DNA of 64,000 bases from Sphingobacterium arenae. GTDB lineage: Bacteria > Bacteroidota > Bacteroidia > Sphingobacteriales > Sphingobacteriaceae. Positions 32,060-40,853 of the stretch are shown piece after piece. Made by a program: the position numbers and the translations under genes. A model generated the notes under the pieces. That model was not told the origin of the DNA. It saw nothing but the letters and a program-made list of their open reading frames with translations, and searched no databases. How positions within the stretch are numbered: the first letter of the stretch is position 1; every line of letters begins with the position of its first letter. The stretch covers positions 124,001 through 188,000 of the forward strand of contig NZ_JACNYK010000007.1 in the NCBI RefSeq assembly GCF_014692505.1, given 5' to 3'.

Positions 32060-33439
32060 ATGGCAAATATCAAACCATCATTAGCAAAAGGAACGCGTGA
32101 TTTCTCGCCTCGGGAAATGGCAAATCGAAATTATATATTCAATACCCTAAGGGCTGTCTTTGAGAAATTTGGTTATAGTGAAATTCAAACCCCCTCATTC
32201 GAAAACTTATCCACGTTAACTGGGAAATACGGGGAAGAGGGGGATAAATTGATTTTCAAAATACTCAATTCGGGCGATTATCTGGCAAAAACACCAGCGG
32301 ATTTGCTGAAGGAAAAATCATCCAACAAGCTAATCCCTTATATCTCCGAAAAAGCACTTCGTTATGATTTGACTGTGCCTTTTGCGCGCTATGTGGTTAT
32401 GCGCCAACACGAAATATTGCTCCCTTTTAAGCGCTTTCAAATACAACCTGTATGGCGGGCAGACAGACCTCAACGTGGACGTTATCGCGAGTTTTATCAA
32501 TGTGATGTCGATGTTGTAGGGTCTCCATCGTTGCTTAATGAAGCAGAGTTTGTATTGATTTATCAAGAAGCTCTGCGAGCCCTGGGACTAAAGGATTTTA
32601 CGATTAAAATCAATAATCGTAAGATTTTATCGGGCATCGCCGAGGTGATAGGCAAACCGGAGCTGATTGTGGACATGACGGTGGCCATCGATAAACTAGA
32701 TAAGATTGGTCTTGAAGGTGTAAATAAGGAGTTGCTTGGGCGAGGTTTTACGGAGACGGATTTAGATGTGTTGAAACCGATTATTATGCTTGACGGCTCT
32801 AACGCTGAAAAGATAGCTTCTTTAAAAGAGATTTTGGTCGCTTCTTCTATAGGTTTGCAAGGTGTCGCAGAGATAGAGGAGGTGTTCGATTATGTGCGAA
32901 ATTTTAGTGTTCCGGACTTATTGGATAGTGCCGTCGAAATAGATATTACTCTTGCGCGTGGATTGAATTATTATACGGGCTGTATTTTCGAAGTAAAGAC
33001 AAACGAAGTTTCTATGGGGAGTATCGGTGGCGGAGGAAGGTATGACGACCTAACCGGAATGTTCGGATTAAAAGATCTTACAGGAGTTGGTATCTCATTT
33101 GGTGCCGATCGTATTTATGATGTTTTGGAAGAATTGAAGCTTTTTCCCGTTTCCTCTTCTGTTTCGACTCGCGTACTTATCGCGAATTTTGGAGAAGAAA
33201 TCTATCAACATACACTTCCATTACTATTTCAACTCCGGGAGGCTGGTGTTGCAGCGGAGTTTTATCCCGCAGCGACCAAGCTGAAAAAGCAAATGGCGTA
33301 TGCAGACGGCAAGCAAATTCCATATGTATTGTTGGTGGGAGAGGAAGAGATAGCATCTGACAGGTATTCATTGAAGGACATGACATCGGGCGAGCAACAA
33401 AATGTTTCTCTGGAGCAGCTAATCGCTTTTCTGACTTAA
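32060..33439 (+). CDS. hisS: Histidine--tRNA ligase
   Basis: HisRS charges tRNA-His with histidine through a histidyl-adenylate. The 459-residue class II enzyme starts MANIKPSLAKGTRDFSPREM, shows motif 2 (RPQRGRYREFYQCDVD), the histidine-specific LARGLNYYTG and GSIGGGGRYDDLTGMFG, and motif 3 (VGISFGADRI). A C-terminal anticodon-binding domain (about 365-459) completes it. The start is certain, because KPSLAKGTRDF is the conserved N-terminus. The -7 box ends only 4 bases before the ATG, so the transcript may begin at the start codon. Confidence 0.98.
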   Translation: MANIKPSLAKGTRDFSPREMANRNYIFNTLRAVFEKFGYSEIQTPSFENLSTLTGKYGEEGDKLIFKILNSGDYLAKTPADLLKEKSSNKLIPYISEKALRYDLTVPFARYVVMRQHEILLPFKRFQIQPVWRADRPQRGRYREFYQCDVDVVGSPSLLNEAEFVLIYQEALRALGLKDFTIKINNRKILSGIAEVIGKPELIVDMTVAIDKLDKIGLEGVNKELLGRGFTETDLDVLKPIIMLDGSNAEKIASLKEILVASSIGLQGVAEIEEVFDYVRNFSVPDLLDSAVEIDITLARGLNYYTGCIFEVKTNEVSMGSIGGGGRYDDLTGMFGLKDLTGVGISFGADRIYDVLEELKLFPVSSSVSTRVLIANFGEEIYQHTLPLLFQLREAGVAAEFYPAATKLKKQMAYADGKQIPYVLLVGEEEIASDRYSLKDMTSGEQQNVSLEQLIAFLT

Positions 33440-33506
33440 TGGGCTACATTCCTAAAAAATCACTATTTCGTATGGAAATATTGTCCGATATATCGTTATA
33501 AATGAT

Positions 33507-33514
33507 TAGATTTG
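33507..33514 (+). promoter_or_regulatory. -7 box of the pdhA-pdhC unit
   Basis: TAGATTTG, an exact match, lies 34 bases before the pdhA ATG. TTG at 33481-33483 may be the -33 element, with a slightly long 23-base spacer. Confidence 0.55.
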
Positions 33515-33548
33515 TAGTCGGATTAGTTAAGAAATTCAATACTTCAAA

Positions 33549-34544
33549 ATGAGTTCAACACCTATAACAAAAGAAACATACTTAGAATGGTATAAGTCCA
33601 TGTTACTTATGCGTAAGTTCGAGGAGAAGGCGGGTCAACTATATGGTCAGCAAAAAATCCGCGGATTTTGTCACCTTTATATTGGTCAAGAAGCTGTTAT
33701 GGCAGGTACTATTTCTGCTACCAGACCAGAAGATTCTGTTATCACCTCTTATCGTGATCATGCGCATGCTCTGGCAAAAGGTATGTCTGCCAATGAGTGT
33801 ATGGCCGAGCTTTTTGGTAAAGTGACAGGTTGTTCGAAAGGTAAAGGTGGTTCGATGCACTTCTTCTCTAAAGAACATAAGATGATGGGAGGACATGGCA
33901 TTGTCGGCGGACAGATTCCTTTGGGCGCTGGTATTGCTTTTGCCGAACAGTATTTGGGAAATGATAATGTCAATGTGTGTTTTATGGGTGATGGTGCTGT
34001 TCGTCAGGGAGCTTTAAATGAGGCCTTTAATATGGCGATGTTGTGGAAATTGCCTGTTATATTTGTGTGTGAGAATAACGGGTACGCTATGGGTACCTCG
34101 GTACAGCGTACAACCAATATGATGGACATCTATAAAATGGGGCATGCTTTTGATATGCCTAGTGCACCTGTGGATGGAATGGATCCAGTTGCTGTACACA
34201 ATGCTATGGACGAGGCTGTACAACGCGCGCGCGCAGGGGAAGGTCCTACTTTCTTGGAAATCCGCACATATCGTTATAAAGGTCATTCGATGTCAGACCC
34301 TGCAAAATACCGCACAAAAGACGAGTTGGAGGAGTATAAGGGAAAAGATCCCTTGATTACCACTAAAGCCGCAATTATGGAAAATAAATATGCGGATGAG
34401 GATTGGTTTAAGGAAGTAGAAGCTGGAGTGAAAAAAGTAATAGATGAGGCTGTGAAATTCGCAGAAGAGTCTGCTTACCCGGACCCTTCGGCCATCTATG
34501 AAGATGTGTATGTACAAGAGGATTATCCTTTTATAAAGGAATGA
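33549..34544 (+). CDS. pdhA: Pyruvate dehydrogenase E1 component, alpha subunit
   Basis: E1 alpha binds thiamine diphosphate and, with E1 beta, decarboxylates pyruvate and acetylates the lipoyl arm of E2. In the 331-residue protein the ThDP motif runs from GDG (residues 147-149) to ENNGYAMGT. The heterotetramer-type alpha chain has a phosphorylation-loop-like YRYKGHSMSDPAKYR. The length is normal. The E2 gene follows after 44 bases. No E1 beta gene lies in this unit or elsewhere in the window, so it must be encoded elsewhere. Confidence 0.96.
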   Translation: MSSTPITKETYLEWYKSMLLMRKFEEKAGQLYGQQKIRGFCHLYIGQEAVMAGTISATRPEDSVITSYRDHAHALAKGMSANECMAELFGKVTGCSKGKGGSMHFFSKEHKMMGGHGIVGGQIPLGAGIAFAEQYLGNDNVNVCFMGDGAVRQGALNEAFNMAMLWKLPVIFVCENNGYAMGTSVQRTTNMMDIYKMGHAFDMPSAPVDGMDPVAVHNAMDEAVQRARAGEGPTFLEIRTYRYKGHSMSDPAKYRTKDELEEYKGKDPLITTKAAIMENKYADEDWFKEVEAGVKKVIDEAVKFAEESAYPDPSAIYEDVYVQEDYPFIKE

Positions 34545-34588
34545 TTTCGCGAATTACTTTAACTTAAAGATATAATCTACTATACAAT

Positions 34589-36250
34589 ATGGCTGAAGTA
34601 GTAAGAATGCCGAAAATGAGCGACACCATGACCGAAGGTGTAATCGCTAAATGGCACAAAAAAGTCGGTGATAAGGTAAACTCTGGTGATTTAGTCGCTG
34701 AAGTTGAAACAGATAAAGCAACAATGGATTTTGAATCCTATCAGGAGGGGACATTGTTGTATGTAGGACCCAAAGAAGGCGAAGCGGTAGCAGTTGATGC
34801 TGTAATTGCGGTTTTAGGCGAAGAGGGAGAAGATTATAAGGCTCTCTTGGAAGGTGGGGATGCCTCATCTTCTGACAAGAAAGATAAGAAAGAGGAAGAC
34901 GCTCCAGGGAAAGATGAAGAATCTCCCGCAGACAATGCAGATGATGATTCGTCATCTGTTTCAGCGGAAGACTTAGATTGTACGGTTATTACGATGCCGT
35001 TATTGAGTGATACAATGACAGAGGGGGTGATTGCTCAATGGAACTTTAAAGTAGGAGATACCATAAAGTCTGACGATGCCATTGCAGATGTGGAAACGGA
35101 CAAGGCAACGATGGAAGTAACGGCTTATGCGGAAGGTACATTATTGTACATCGGAGTGGAGGCCGGACAAGCAGCGAAAGTAAATGATATTATTGCTATT
35201 GTGGGGCCTGAAGGGACTGATGTAACGCCTTTATTAAAACAGAAATCAAGCGCTCCGAAAGCGTCGAAATCGGAAGAGGCTGAGCAAGAAAAGACGCAAG
35301 TGAAAGAAAAGGAAGATGTTTCCTCGTCAACAGCGACTTCTAGCGTGTCAGACGATTCGCGCGTAAAAGCTTCACCTTTGGCTCGCAAGATCGCGAAAGA
35401 TAAAGGTATCAATCTAAATGATGTAAAAGGTTCTGCTGAGGGGGGACGAATTGTGAAGAAAGACGTGGAAAACTTTGTTCCCAAAGCAAAAGAAGAAACC
35501 TCGACACCTACATCTGCTGCTGCAAGTGCAGAAGCTAAAACAATAGCTTTGCCGCAATATATCGGTGAAGAGAAATACACGGAGCAAAAAGTTTCACAGA
35601 TGCGTAAAACGATTGCTCGTCGATTATCGGAATCTTTATTCACAGCGCCGCATTTCTATTTGACAATTTCAGTAGATATGGACAATGCGATACAAGCGCG
35701 TGGTCAAATTAATACCGTGGCACCTGTAAAGGTGTCGTTTAACGATATTGTGATTAAAGCGGTTGCTGTAGCGTTAAAACAGCATCCTGCTGTAAACTCT
35801 TCTTGGCAGGGGGATACGATTCGCTTTAGTGAGCATGTGAATATCGGAGTAGCGATGGCTGTAGAAGACGGGTTATTGGTGCCGGTTGTGCGTTTTGCTG
35901 ACGGCAAATCGTTGTCTCACATTTCTGCTGAAGTGAAAGAGTATGGCCAAAAAGCAAAAGCTAAAAAACTGCAACCATCAGATTGGGAAGGTTCGACGTT
36001 CACGGTATCCAATCTCGGTATGTTTGGAATAGATGAGTTTACATCTATTATCAATTCGCCCGATGGGGCTATTTTATCTGTTGGCGCGATACAACAAGTT
36101 CCGGTCGTAAAAGATGGTGCTGTTGTTCCTGGCAATGTGATGAAGCTGACGCTGGGTTGTGATCATCGTGTGGTTGACGGAGCTACAGGAGCAGCATTCT
36201 TGCAAACATTGAAAGGCTTGTTAGAAGCACCAATCAGGCTTCTAGCGTAA
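34589..36250 (+). CDS. pdhC: Pyruvate dehydrogenase E2 (dihydrolipoamide acetyltransferase)
   Basis: E2 forms the core of the complex and transfers acetyl groups from lipoate to CoA. The 553-residue protein has two lipoyl domains (residues 1-80 and 131-210) with lipoyl lysines Lys43 and Lys172, both in ETDKATM. Acidic, Ser-rich linkers follow each. Next come the E1/E3-binding domain (about 255-295, VKASPLARKIAKDKGI) and the catalytic domain with DHRVVDGATGA, holding the HxxxDG active site. The linkers are low-complexity and highly charged. It is co-transcribed with pdhA and ends at a strong terminator. Confidence 0.96.
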   Translation: MAEVVRMPKMSDTMTEGVIAKWHKKVGDKVNSGDLVAEVETDKATMDFESYQEGTLLYVGPKEGEAVAVDAVIAVLGEEGEDYKALLEGGDASSSDKKDKKEEDAPGKDEESPADNADDDSSSVSAEDLDCTVITMPLLSDTMTEGVIAQWNFKVGDTIKSDDAIADVETDKATMEVTAYAEGTLLYIGVEAGQAAKVNDIIAIVGPEGTDVTPLLKQKSSAPKASKSEEAEQEKTQVKEKEDVSSSTATSSVSDDSRVKASPLARKIAKDKGINLNDVKGSAEGGRIVKKDVENFVPKAKEETSTPTSAAASAEAKTIALPQYIGEEKYTEQKVSQMRKTIARRLSESLFTAPHFYLTISVDMDNAIQARGQINTVAPVKVSFNDIVIKAVAVALKQHPAVNSSWQGDTIRFSEHVNIGVAMAVEDGLLVPVVRFADGKSLSHISAEVKEYGQKAKAKKLQPSDWEGSTFTVSNLGMFGIDEFTSIINSPDGAILSVGAIQQVPVVKDGAVVPGNVMKLTLGCDHRVVDGATGAAFLQTLKGLLEAPIRLLA

Positions 36251-36279
36251 GGGTAAGTGTTTTAATATTACGACAAAGG

Positions 36280-36310
36280 AAAGGACATCTATAGAACGAT
36301 GTCCTTTTTT
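36280..36310 (+). terminator. Terminator of pdhA-pdhC
   Basis: The arms AAAGGACATC (36280-36289) and GATGTCCTTT (36298-36307), followed by more T residues, lie 29 bases after the pdhC stop. Confidence 0.92.
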
Positions 36311-36394
36311 TATAAACGATAGAGAATAATCCTTGATTTTTCCTTTAATAAATATTAATTTGGAACAGTAGCATTTATTTAATTTAAACCGTAG

Positions 36395-36402
36395 TACATT
36401 TG
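36395..36402 (+). promoter_or_regulatory. -7 box of the serine hydrolase gene
   Basis: TACATTTG fits TAnnTTTG exactly. It contains the TTG at 36400, the longest possible start codon, so translation must begin further downstream. Confidence 0.55.
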
Positions 36403-36429
36403 AGAGGCAGTTTAGTGAGTATACATTTT

Positions 36430-37611
36430 TTGAAGATCTTAATTATCAGTTTGTTTGTAGGTTTGGTGTCCTGTTCATCGCCGGCAGCGAAGCAGAAGAA
36501 AATAGAGAAGCAGCAGCAAAAGCAACAAGAGAAGGACAGTATTGCGCTTCTGTATAATCCGGCGGATGGAGACAAAGAATTAGACGCCTTTATGCAGAAT
36601 TTACATCGGAAATTGGCTTTTAACGGAAATGTACTGATAGCCAAAAAAGGGAAGATAATTTATCAAAATACATTTGGTTGGGCAGATTATCTTCATAAAG
36701 ATAGTTTGAAGATTGCCTCTAGATTTGAGCTAGCATCTGTTTCGAAACCATTAACGGCATTAGCGGTCTTGAAATTAGTGGAGGAGGGGAAACTACGATT
36801 GGAGCAAACAGTGAATGATTTTTTTCCTGATTTTCCTTACCCCGGTGTCACGGTTCAGATGCTATTGAGCCACCGTAGTGGTCTGCCGAATTATATTTAT
36901 TTTTCGGAGGAGGCTTGGAAGGATAGGACAAAAGCAATGAGCAATATGGATGCGATGAATTTACTTATAGAGCATAAGCCAATGCGATACGGTGCTCCTG
37001 ATGGGCGCTTCCACTACAATAACTCCAATTTTATGGTACTAGCCTCGATTATAGAAAAGGTAACGAAGCAGGATTTTGCGGTGTATATGAAAGAATCGAT
37101 TTTTGATCCAGCGGGAATGAAAAATACAGCTGTATTATCTAAAGCGGTTTATGATAAAATTCCGACGGATGTTATTGGTCACGATAGGGTGTGGAGGAGA
37201 TCCGTAGTGCAAAATTATTTGGATGGCCCCGTGGGAGATAAGGGAATTTACAGCACAGTGCAAGATTTATTCCTGCTCGATATTGCATTAAAAGAGGGGC
37301 GGGTAATCGGTAAAGCTATGTTAGATTCCGCGTATGTGCCTCGTAGTGACGCAAGGCGTAGTCTTTTTAGCTATGGTTATGGTTGGCGTACCTTTTCACC
37401 GAAAGAGGCGCAAATAGTTTATCATACTGGTTGGTGGCATGGATTTCGTAATTTATATGTGCGGGATCTGACGAATGATATTACCGTAGTCCTACTGTCC
37501 AATATGGTAAATGGTAGTTTGGTAAAACTTGATGATTTATATGAGATTTTGAAAATGCCTGTTTTAAGGCAAAATGCTTATAATGCAAATGGTGATTTCA
37601 TTGTCAACTAG
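36430..37611 (+). CDS. Beta-lactamase-fold serine hydrolase, lipoprotein
   Basis: This protein of about 393 residues belongs to the class C beta-lactamase / family VIII esterase group. The active site shows SxxK in ASVSKPLTAL, YxN in FHYNNSN and a HxG-type motif in YHTGWWHG. Such proteins can be esterases, peptidases or penicillin-binding-like enzymes; resistance cannot be inferred. No ATG fits. I propose the TTG at 36430, giving MKILIISLFVGLVSCSS, a textbook lipoprotein signal. GTG 36415 and TTG 36400 are alternatives, the latter excluded if the -7 box at 36395 is real. A Lys/Gln-rich segment follows the lipid-modified Cys. Confidence 0.85.
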   Translation: MKILIISLFVGLVSCSSPAAKQKKIEKQQQKQQEKDSIALLYNPADGDKELDAFMQNLHRKLAFNGNVLIAKKGKIIYQNTFGWADYLHKDSLKIASRFELASVSKPLTALAVLKLVEEGKLRLEQTVNDFFPDFPYPGVTVQMLLSHRSGLPNYIYFSEEAWKDRTKAMSNMDAMNLLIEHKPMRYGAPDGRFHYNNSNFMVLASIIEKVTKQDFAVYMKESIFDPAGMKNTAVLSKAVYDKIPTDVIGHDRVWRRSVVQNYLDGPVGDKGIYSTVQDLFLLDIALKEGRVIGKAMLDSAYVPRSDARRSLFSYGYGWRTFSPKEAQIVYHTGWWHGFRNLYVRDLTNDITVVLLSNMVNGSLVKLDDLYEILKMPVLRQNAYNANGDFIVN

Positions 37612-37625
37612 CTTATATTCAATTT

Positions 37626-37985
37626 ATGAAGAAGACACTTATCGTGGGAGCGAGCAATAACCCAGCTCGTTATGCTTATTTGGTAGCAAATAAATTAGTT
37701 CGCAAAGGATATCCGATCGTGAACGTGGGGCGAAAAAAAGGAAAAGTAGCCGGTGTAGATATAGAAAATATGGACGATATCCATTCGGATATTGACACGA
37801 TTACACTGTATGTCGGTCCCCAAAATCAGTCGGTTTATTACGACTATATTTTACAGACAAAACCTAAACGCGTGATTTTTAATCCGGGCACGGAGAATGA
37901 AGAGCTTAAGCAAAAGCTCCAAGACGCCGGCATTGAAGCGGTAGAAGCTTGTACTCTGGTGATGCTGAATACGGAACAGTATTAA
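37626..37985 (+). CDS. CoA-binding domain protein
   Basis: The 119-residue protein consists of one Rossmann-like CoA-binding domain (CoA_binding_2 type, as in YccU). It opens with KKTLIVGASNNPARYAYLVANKL, a nucleotide-binding beta-alpha-beta start, and has VIFNPGTENEELKQ near the end. Members bind CoA or related nucleotides; their role is not defined. It lies 14 bases after the serine hydrolase gene and probably shares its transcript. Confidence 0.87.
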   Translation: MKKTLIVGASNNPARYAYLVANKLVRKGYPIVNVGRKKGKVAGVDIENMDDIHSDIDTITLYVGPQNQSVYYDYILQTKPKRVIFNPGTENEELKQKLQDAGIEAVEACTLVMLNTEQY

Positions 37986-38092
37986 CCGGATTGCTGAGCG
38001 GTTAGTTTTAAATCTGTTTATTTCCTGGCCTAGCGGCCCGAAATAATATATGCAAAGAGGATTTGCGGATTTAAAAAATAATACGCTAACTA

Positions 38093-38123
38093 TTTGATAC
38101 TTATAAAATTCTTCCTACCTTTG
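38093..38123 (+). promoter_or_regulatory. Promoter of the ribosomal protein operon
   Basis: TTTG (38093-38096), 19 bases, then TACCTTTG (38116-38123): a perfect Bacteroidota promoter. It drives the long ribosomal unit starting with rplC. Confidence 0.85.
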
Positions 38124-38199
38124 CAATCCCTTTGTGGGGAATTGTGTCTTGAGCGAAGCCCTACTGCTTCGATGGACGATTAATTAATTAATATATAAG
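38124..38199 (+). promoter_or_regulatory. Structured leader of the ribosomal operon
   Basis: The 76-base leader before rplC can form two hairpins: CAATCCC / GGGGAATTG (38124-38144) and CGAAGC / GCTTCG (38154-38171, loop CCTACT). Ribosomal leaders often bind a product of the operon, such as L4, for feedback control. That role is inference here; no known leader class was recognised. Confidence 0.45.
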
Positions 38200-38817
38200 A
38201 TGTCAGGAATTATTGGTAAAAAAGTAGGAATGACCAGCCTGTTCGATGCGGAAGGGAAGAATATCCCTTGTACAGTAATTGAGGCTGGGCCGTGCGTGGT
38301 TACGCAGATACGTACGGTAGAAAAGGATGGCTATTCGGCTGTTCAGCTTGGCTATGATGATGCCAAAGAAAAGAACACGACAGCTCCTTTAAGAGGACAC
38401 TTTGCAAAAGCAGGGGTTAGTCCTAAGCGTAAACTAGTTGAGTTTAAGTATTTTGAAGATGAGAAACAACTAGGGGACACGGTGAATGTTACGATCTTTG
38501 AAGAAGGTGAGTATGTTGACGTAGTCGGCACTTCAAAAGGTAAAGGCTTCCAAGGTGTAATGAAGCGTCACGGATTTGGTGGTGTAGGAGGTGCGACCCA
38601 CGGTCAGCACAACAGATTACGTGCTCCAGGTTCGTTAGGTGCAGCTTCTTGGCCGTCTCGCGTATTCAAAGGAAAACGTATGGCTGGCCGCACGGGTGGT
38701 GACAGAGTAAAGATTCAAAACCTACAAGTTTTGAAAATTTATCCTGAGCAAAACCTTATTGTTGTTAATGGTTCCGTTCCAGGGGCTAAAGGTTCTTATG
38801 TAATCGTAGACAAATAG
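38200..38817 (+). CDS. rplC: Ribosomal protein L3
   Basis: L3 is a primary 23S-binding protein that nucleates the large subunit and reaches toward the peptidyl-transferase centre. The 205-residue protein has the signature GKGFQGVMKRHGFGG (about 115-130) and the basic loop RVFKGKRMAGRTGG. It opens the operon directly after its leader; rpsJ, which usually precedes it, is absent here. rplD follows after 7 bases. Confidence 0.98.
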   Translation: MSGIIGKKVGMTSLFDAEGKNIPCTVIEAGPCVVTQIRTVEKDGYSAVQLGYDDAKEKNTTAPLRGHFAKAGVSPKRKLVEFKYFEDEKQLGDTVNVTIFEEGEYVDVVGTSKGKGFQGVMKRHGFGGVGGATHGQHNRLRAPGSLGAASWPSRVFKGKRMAGRTGGDRVKIQNLQVLKIYPEQNLIVVNGSVPGAKGSYVIVDK

Positions 38818-38824
38818 TAGAGAA

Positions 38825-39454
38825 ATGGAAGTTAACGTATTAAATTTATCAGGTAAAGAAACAGGTGCCAAGGTGCAGCTTCCTGAGTCCGTATTCGGCG
38901 TAGAGCCAAACGACCATGCGATCTATTTGGATGTGAAACAATATTTAGCGAACCAACGCCAAGGAACACATAAGTCCAAACAACGTAACGAAATCGCGGG
39001 TTCTACTCGTAAATTACACAAACAAAAAGGTACTGGTGGTGCTCGTGCGGGTTCGATCAAGTCTCCATTGTTTAATGGCGGTGGTCGTGTATTTGGTCCA
39101 CAGCCTCGTGATTATTCGTTCAAATTGAACAAAAAGTTGAAGCAAGTGGCGCGCAAGTCTGCATTGAGCTACAAAGCTAAAGAGAACAACATCTTAGTAT
39201 TGGACGAAGTAAATTTCGATGCAATCAAAACCAAAAATTACGTGTCGTTCATCAATGCTTTAAACTGTGCCGATGAGAAAACTCTTCTCGTATTGCCAGC
39301 AGAAAACAAGAACGTTTATTTATCAAGCAGAAACTTGAAGAAAGCAAAAGTTATCGTTGCAACAGAATTAAATACCTATGATGTATTGAATGCGACTAAA
39401 CTTTTGTTGACGACAGATACTGTTAAAACTTTGGAGGAAGCATTCGCTAAGTAA
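38825..39454 (+). CDS. rplD: Ribosomal protein L4
   Basis: L4 lines the peptide exit tunnel, and in some bacteria represses its own operon by binding the leader RNA. The 209-residue protein has the extended tunnel loop with KQKGTGGARAGSIKSP and GGGRVFGPQPRDYSFKLNKK (about 70-95). The length is normal. rplW starts one base after its stop. Confidence 0.97.
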   Translation: MEVNVLNLSGKETGAKVQLPESVFGVEPNDHAIYLDVKQYLANQRQGTHKSKQRNEIAGSTRKLHKQKGTGGARAGSIKSPLFNGGGRVFGPQPRDYSFKLNKKLKQVARKSALSYKAKENNILVLDEVNFDAIKTKNYVSFINALNCADEKTLLVLPAENKNVYLSSRNLKKAKVIVATELNTYDVLNATKLLLTTDTVKTLEEAFAK

Positions 39455-39455
39455 T

Positions 39456-39746
39456 ATGGAAATTATCAAAAAACCTATTTTGACTGAGAAAGCTTCGTTA
39501 TTGACGGAGAAATTAAACCGTTACGCTTTCAAAGTTGATCACAGAGCTAATAAAATCCAGATCAAGCAAGCTGTTGAAGAGATGTTTGGTGTGACTGTTT
39601 TGGCAGTTAACACAGCGGTTGTAGCCGGTAAAGCTAAAAGCCGTTATACAAAAGCAGGATTTGTATCGGGAAGAGCTCCTAAATATAAAAAGGCCATCAT
39701 CACAGTGAAAGATGGTGAAACTATTGACTTTTACAGTACACTATAA
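39456..39746 (+). CDS. rplW: Ribosomal protein L23
   Basis: L23 sits at the tunnel exit and docks trigger factor and the signal recognition particle. The 96-residue protein begins MEIIKKPILTEKAS and has the conserved KVDHRANKIQIKQAVEEMFG core. The length is typical. It lies between rplD and rplB, with gaps of 1 and 6 bases. Confidence 0.97.
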   Translation: MEIIKKPILTEKASLLTEKLNRYAFKVDHRANKIQIKQAVEEMFGVTVLAVNTAVVAGKAKSRYTKAGFVSGRAPKYKKAIITVKDGETIDFYSTL

Positions 39747-39752
39747 TAAGAA

Positions 39753-40580
39753 ATGGCAGTTAAAAGATTCAAACCGGTTACCCCTGGTACTCGCTTTAGA
39801 GTAGGTGCCGACTATTCGGACGTTACCACTAACGTTCCTGAGAAATCATTAGTCGTTGGCATCAACAAGAAATCAGGTGGTCGTAATAAGTCCGGTAAAA
39901 TGACTATGCGTTATCTCGGTGGGGGACATAAAAAAGTATACCGATTAATTGATTTCAAACGCGATAAAAAAGACATCCCTGCAAAAGTAGCTACCATTGA
40001 GTACGATCCGAATCGTACGGCACGTATTGCCTTGTTGCATTACGCTGATGGTGAAAAACGTTATATCATCGCTCCAGCTGGGTTAACAGTTGGCCAAACG
40101 ATAATAGCAGGTGATCATGTAGCCCCAGAAGTAGGCAATACATTGCCGTTAGCAAATATTCCGTTAGGTTCTATCATTCATAATATTGAGTTGAACCCTG
40201 GTCAAGGTGGTTCTATTGCTCGTTCGGCTGGTACATATGCACAATTATCTGCTCGTGACGGTAAGTACGCTATTATTAAATTGCCTTCAAGCGAAACACG
40301 TATGATCTTGTTAACTTGTGTTGCGACTATCGGTTCGGTATCGAACGCGGAAAAAGCAAATCAGGTGCTAGGTAAAGCAGGTCGTAAACGTCACTTAGGA
40401 CGTCGTCCTCGTGTCCGTGGTGTAGCTATGAATCCGGTCGATCACCCAATGGGTGGTGGTGAAGGCCGTACATCAGGAGGACACCCTCGTTCACGTACGG
40501 GTGTGTTGGCTAAAGGCTTCAAAACACGCGCTAAGAAAAAAATATCGAATCGTTACATCATTGAGAGAAGGAAAAAATAA
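39753..40580 (+). CDS. rplB: Ribosomal protein L2
   Basis: L2 is needed for subunit joining and peptidyl transfer. The 275-residue protein has the OB-fold and SH3-like core and the C-terminal signature VRGVAMNPVDHPMGGGEGRT with the functional histidine, then RTGVLAKGFKTR. The stop codon shares one base with the rpsS start codon (TAATG), suggesting coupled translation. Confidence 0.98.
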   Translation: MAVKRFKPVTPGTRFRVGADYSDVTTNVPEKSLVVGINKKSGGRNKSGKMTMRYLGGGHKKVYRLIDFKRDKKDIPAKVATIEYDPNRTARIALLHYADGEKRYIIAPAGLTVGQTIIAGDHVAPEVGNTLPLANIPLGSIIHNIELNPGQGGSIARSAGTYAQLSARDGKYAIIKLPSSETRMILLTCVATIGSVSNAEKANQVLGKAGRKRHLGRRPRVRGVAMNPVDHPMGGGEGRTSGGHPRSRTGVLAKGFKTRAKKKISNRYIIERRKK

Positions 40581-40846
40581 TGGCTCGTTCAATTAAAAAA
40601 GGTCCTTATATCGATCACAACTTAGAAAGAAAAGTTCTTTCTATGAATGAAACAAACAAAAAATCAGTAATCAAAACATGGTCTCGCAGATCAATGATTT
40701 CACCTGATTTTGTTGGCCATACCTTCGCAGTGCATAATGGAAATAAATTCATTCCTGTGTATGTAACAGAAAATATGGTTGGTCACAAGCTTGGTGAATT
40801 TGCGCCTACGCGTACATTCAAAGGCCACGCAGAAAAGAAAAAATAA
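40580..40846 (+). CDS. rpsS: Ribosomal protein S19
   Basis: S19 lies in the head of the small subunit near the A-site tRNA and pairs with S13. The 88-residue protein starts MARSIKKGPYIDHNL and has the signature SRRSMISPDFVGHTFAVHNG and GHKLGEFAPTRTF. The start overlaps the rplB stop by one base. Confidence 0.98.
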   Translation: MARSIKKGPYIDHNLERKVLSMNETNKKSVIKTWSRRSMISPDFVGHTFAVHNGNKFIPVYVTENMVGHKLGEFAPTRTFKGHAEKKK

Positions 40847-40853
40847 TTAGGTA

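Noticed and set aside
35125..35643. 172-codon ORF antisense to pdhC
   Set aside because: It mirrors the biased linker regions of E2; the sense strand is certain.
34589..36250. Second lipoyl domain of E2 as a sign of gene fusion
   Set aside because: Two lipoyl domains are normal variation among E2 proteins; no break or foreign composition is seen.
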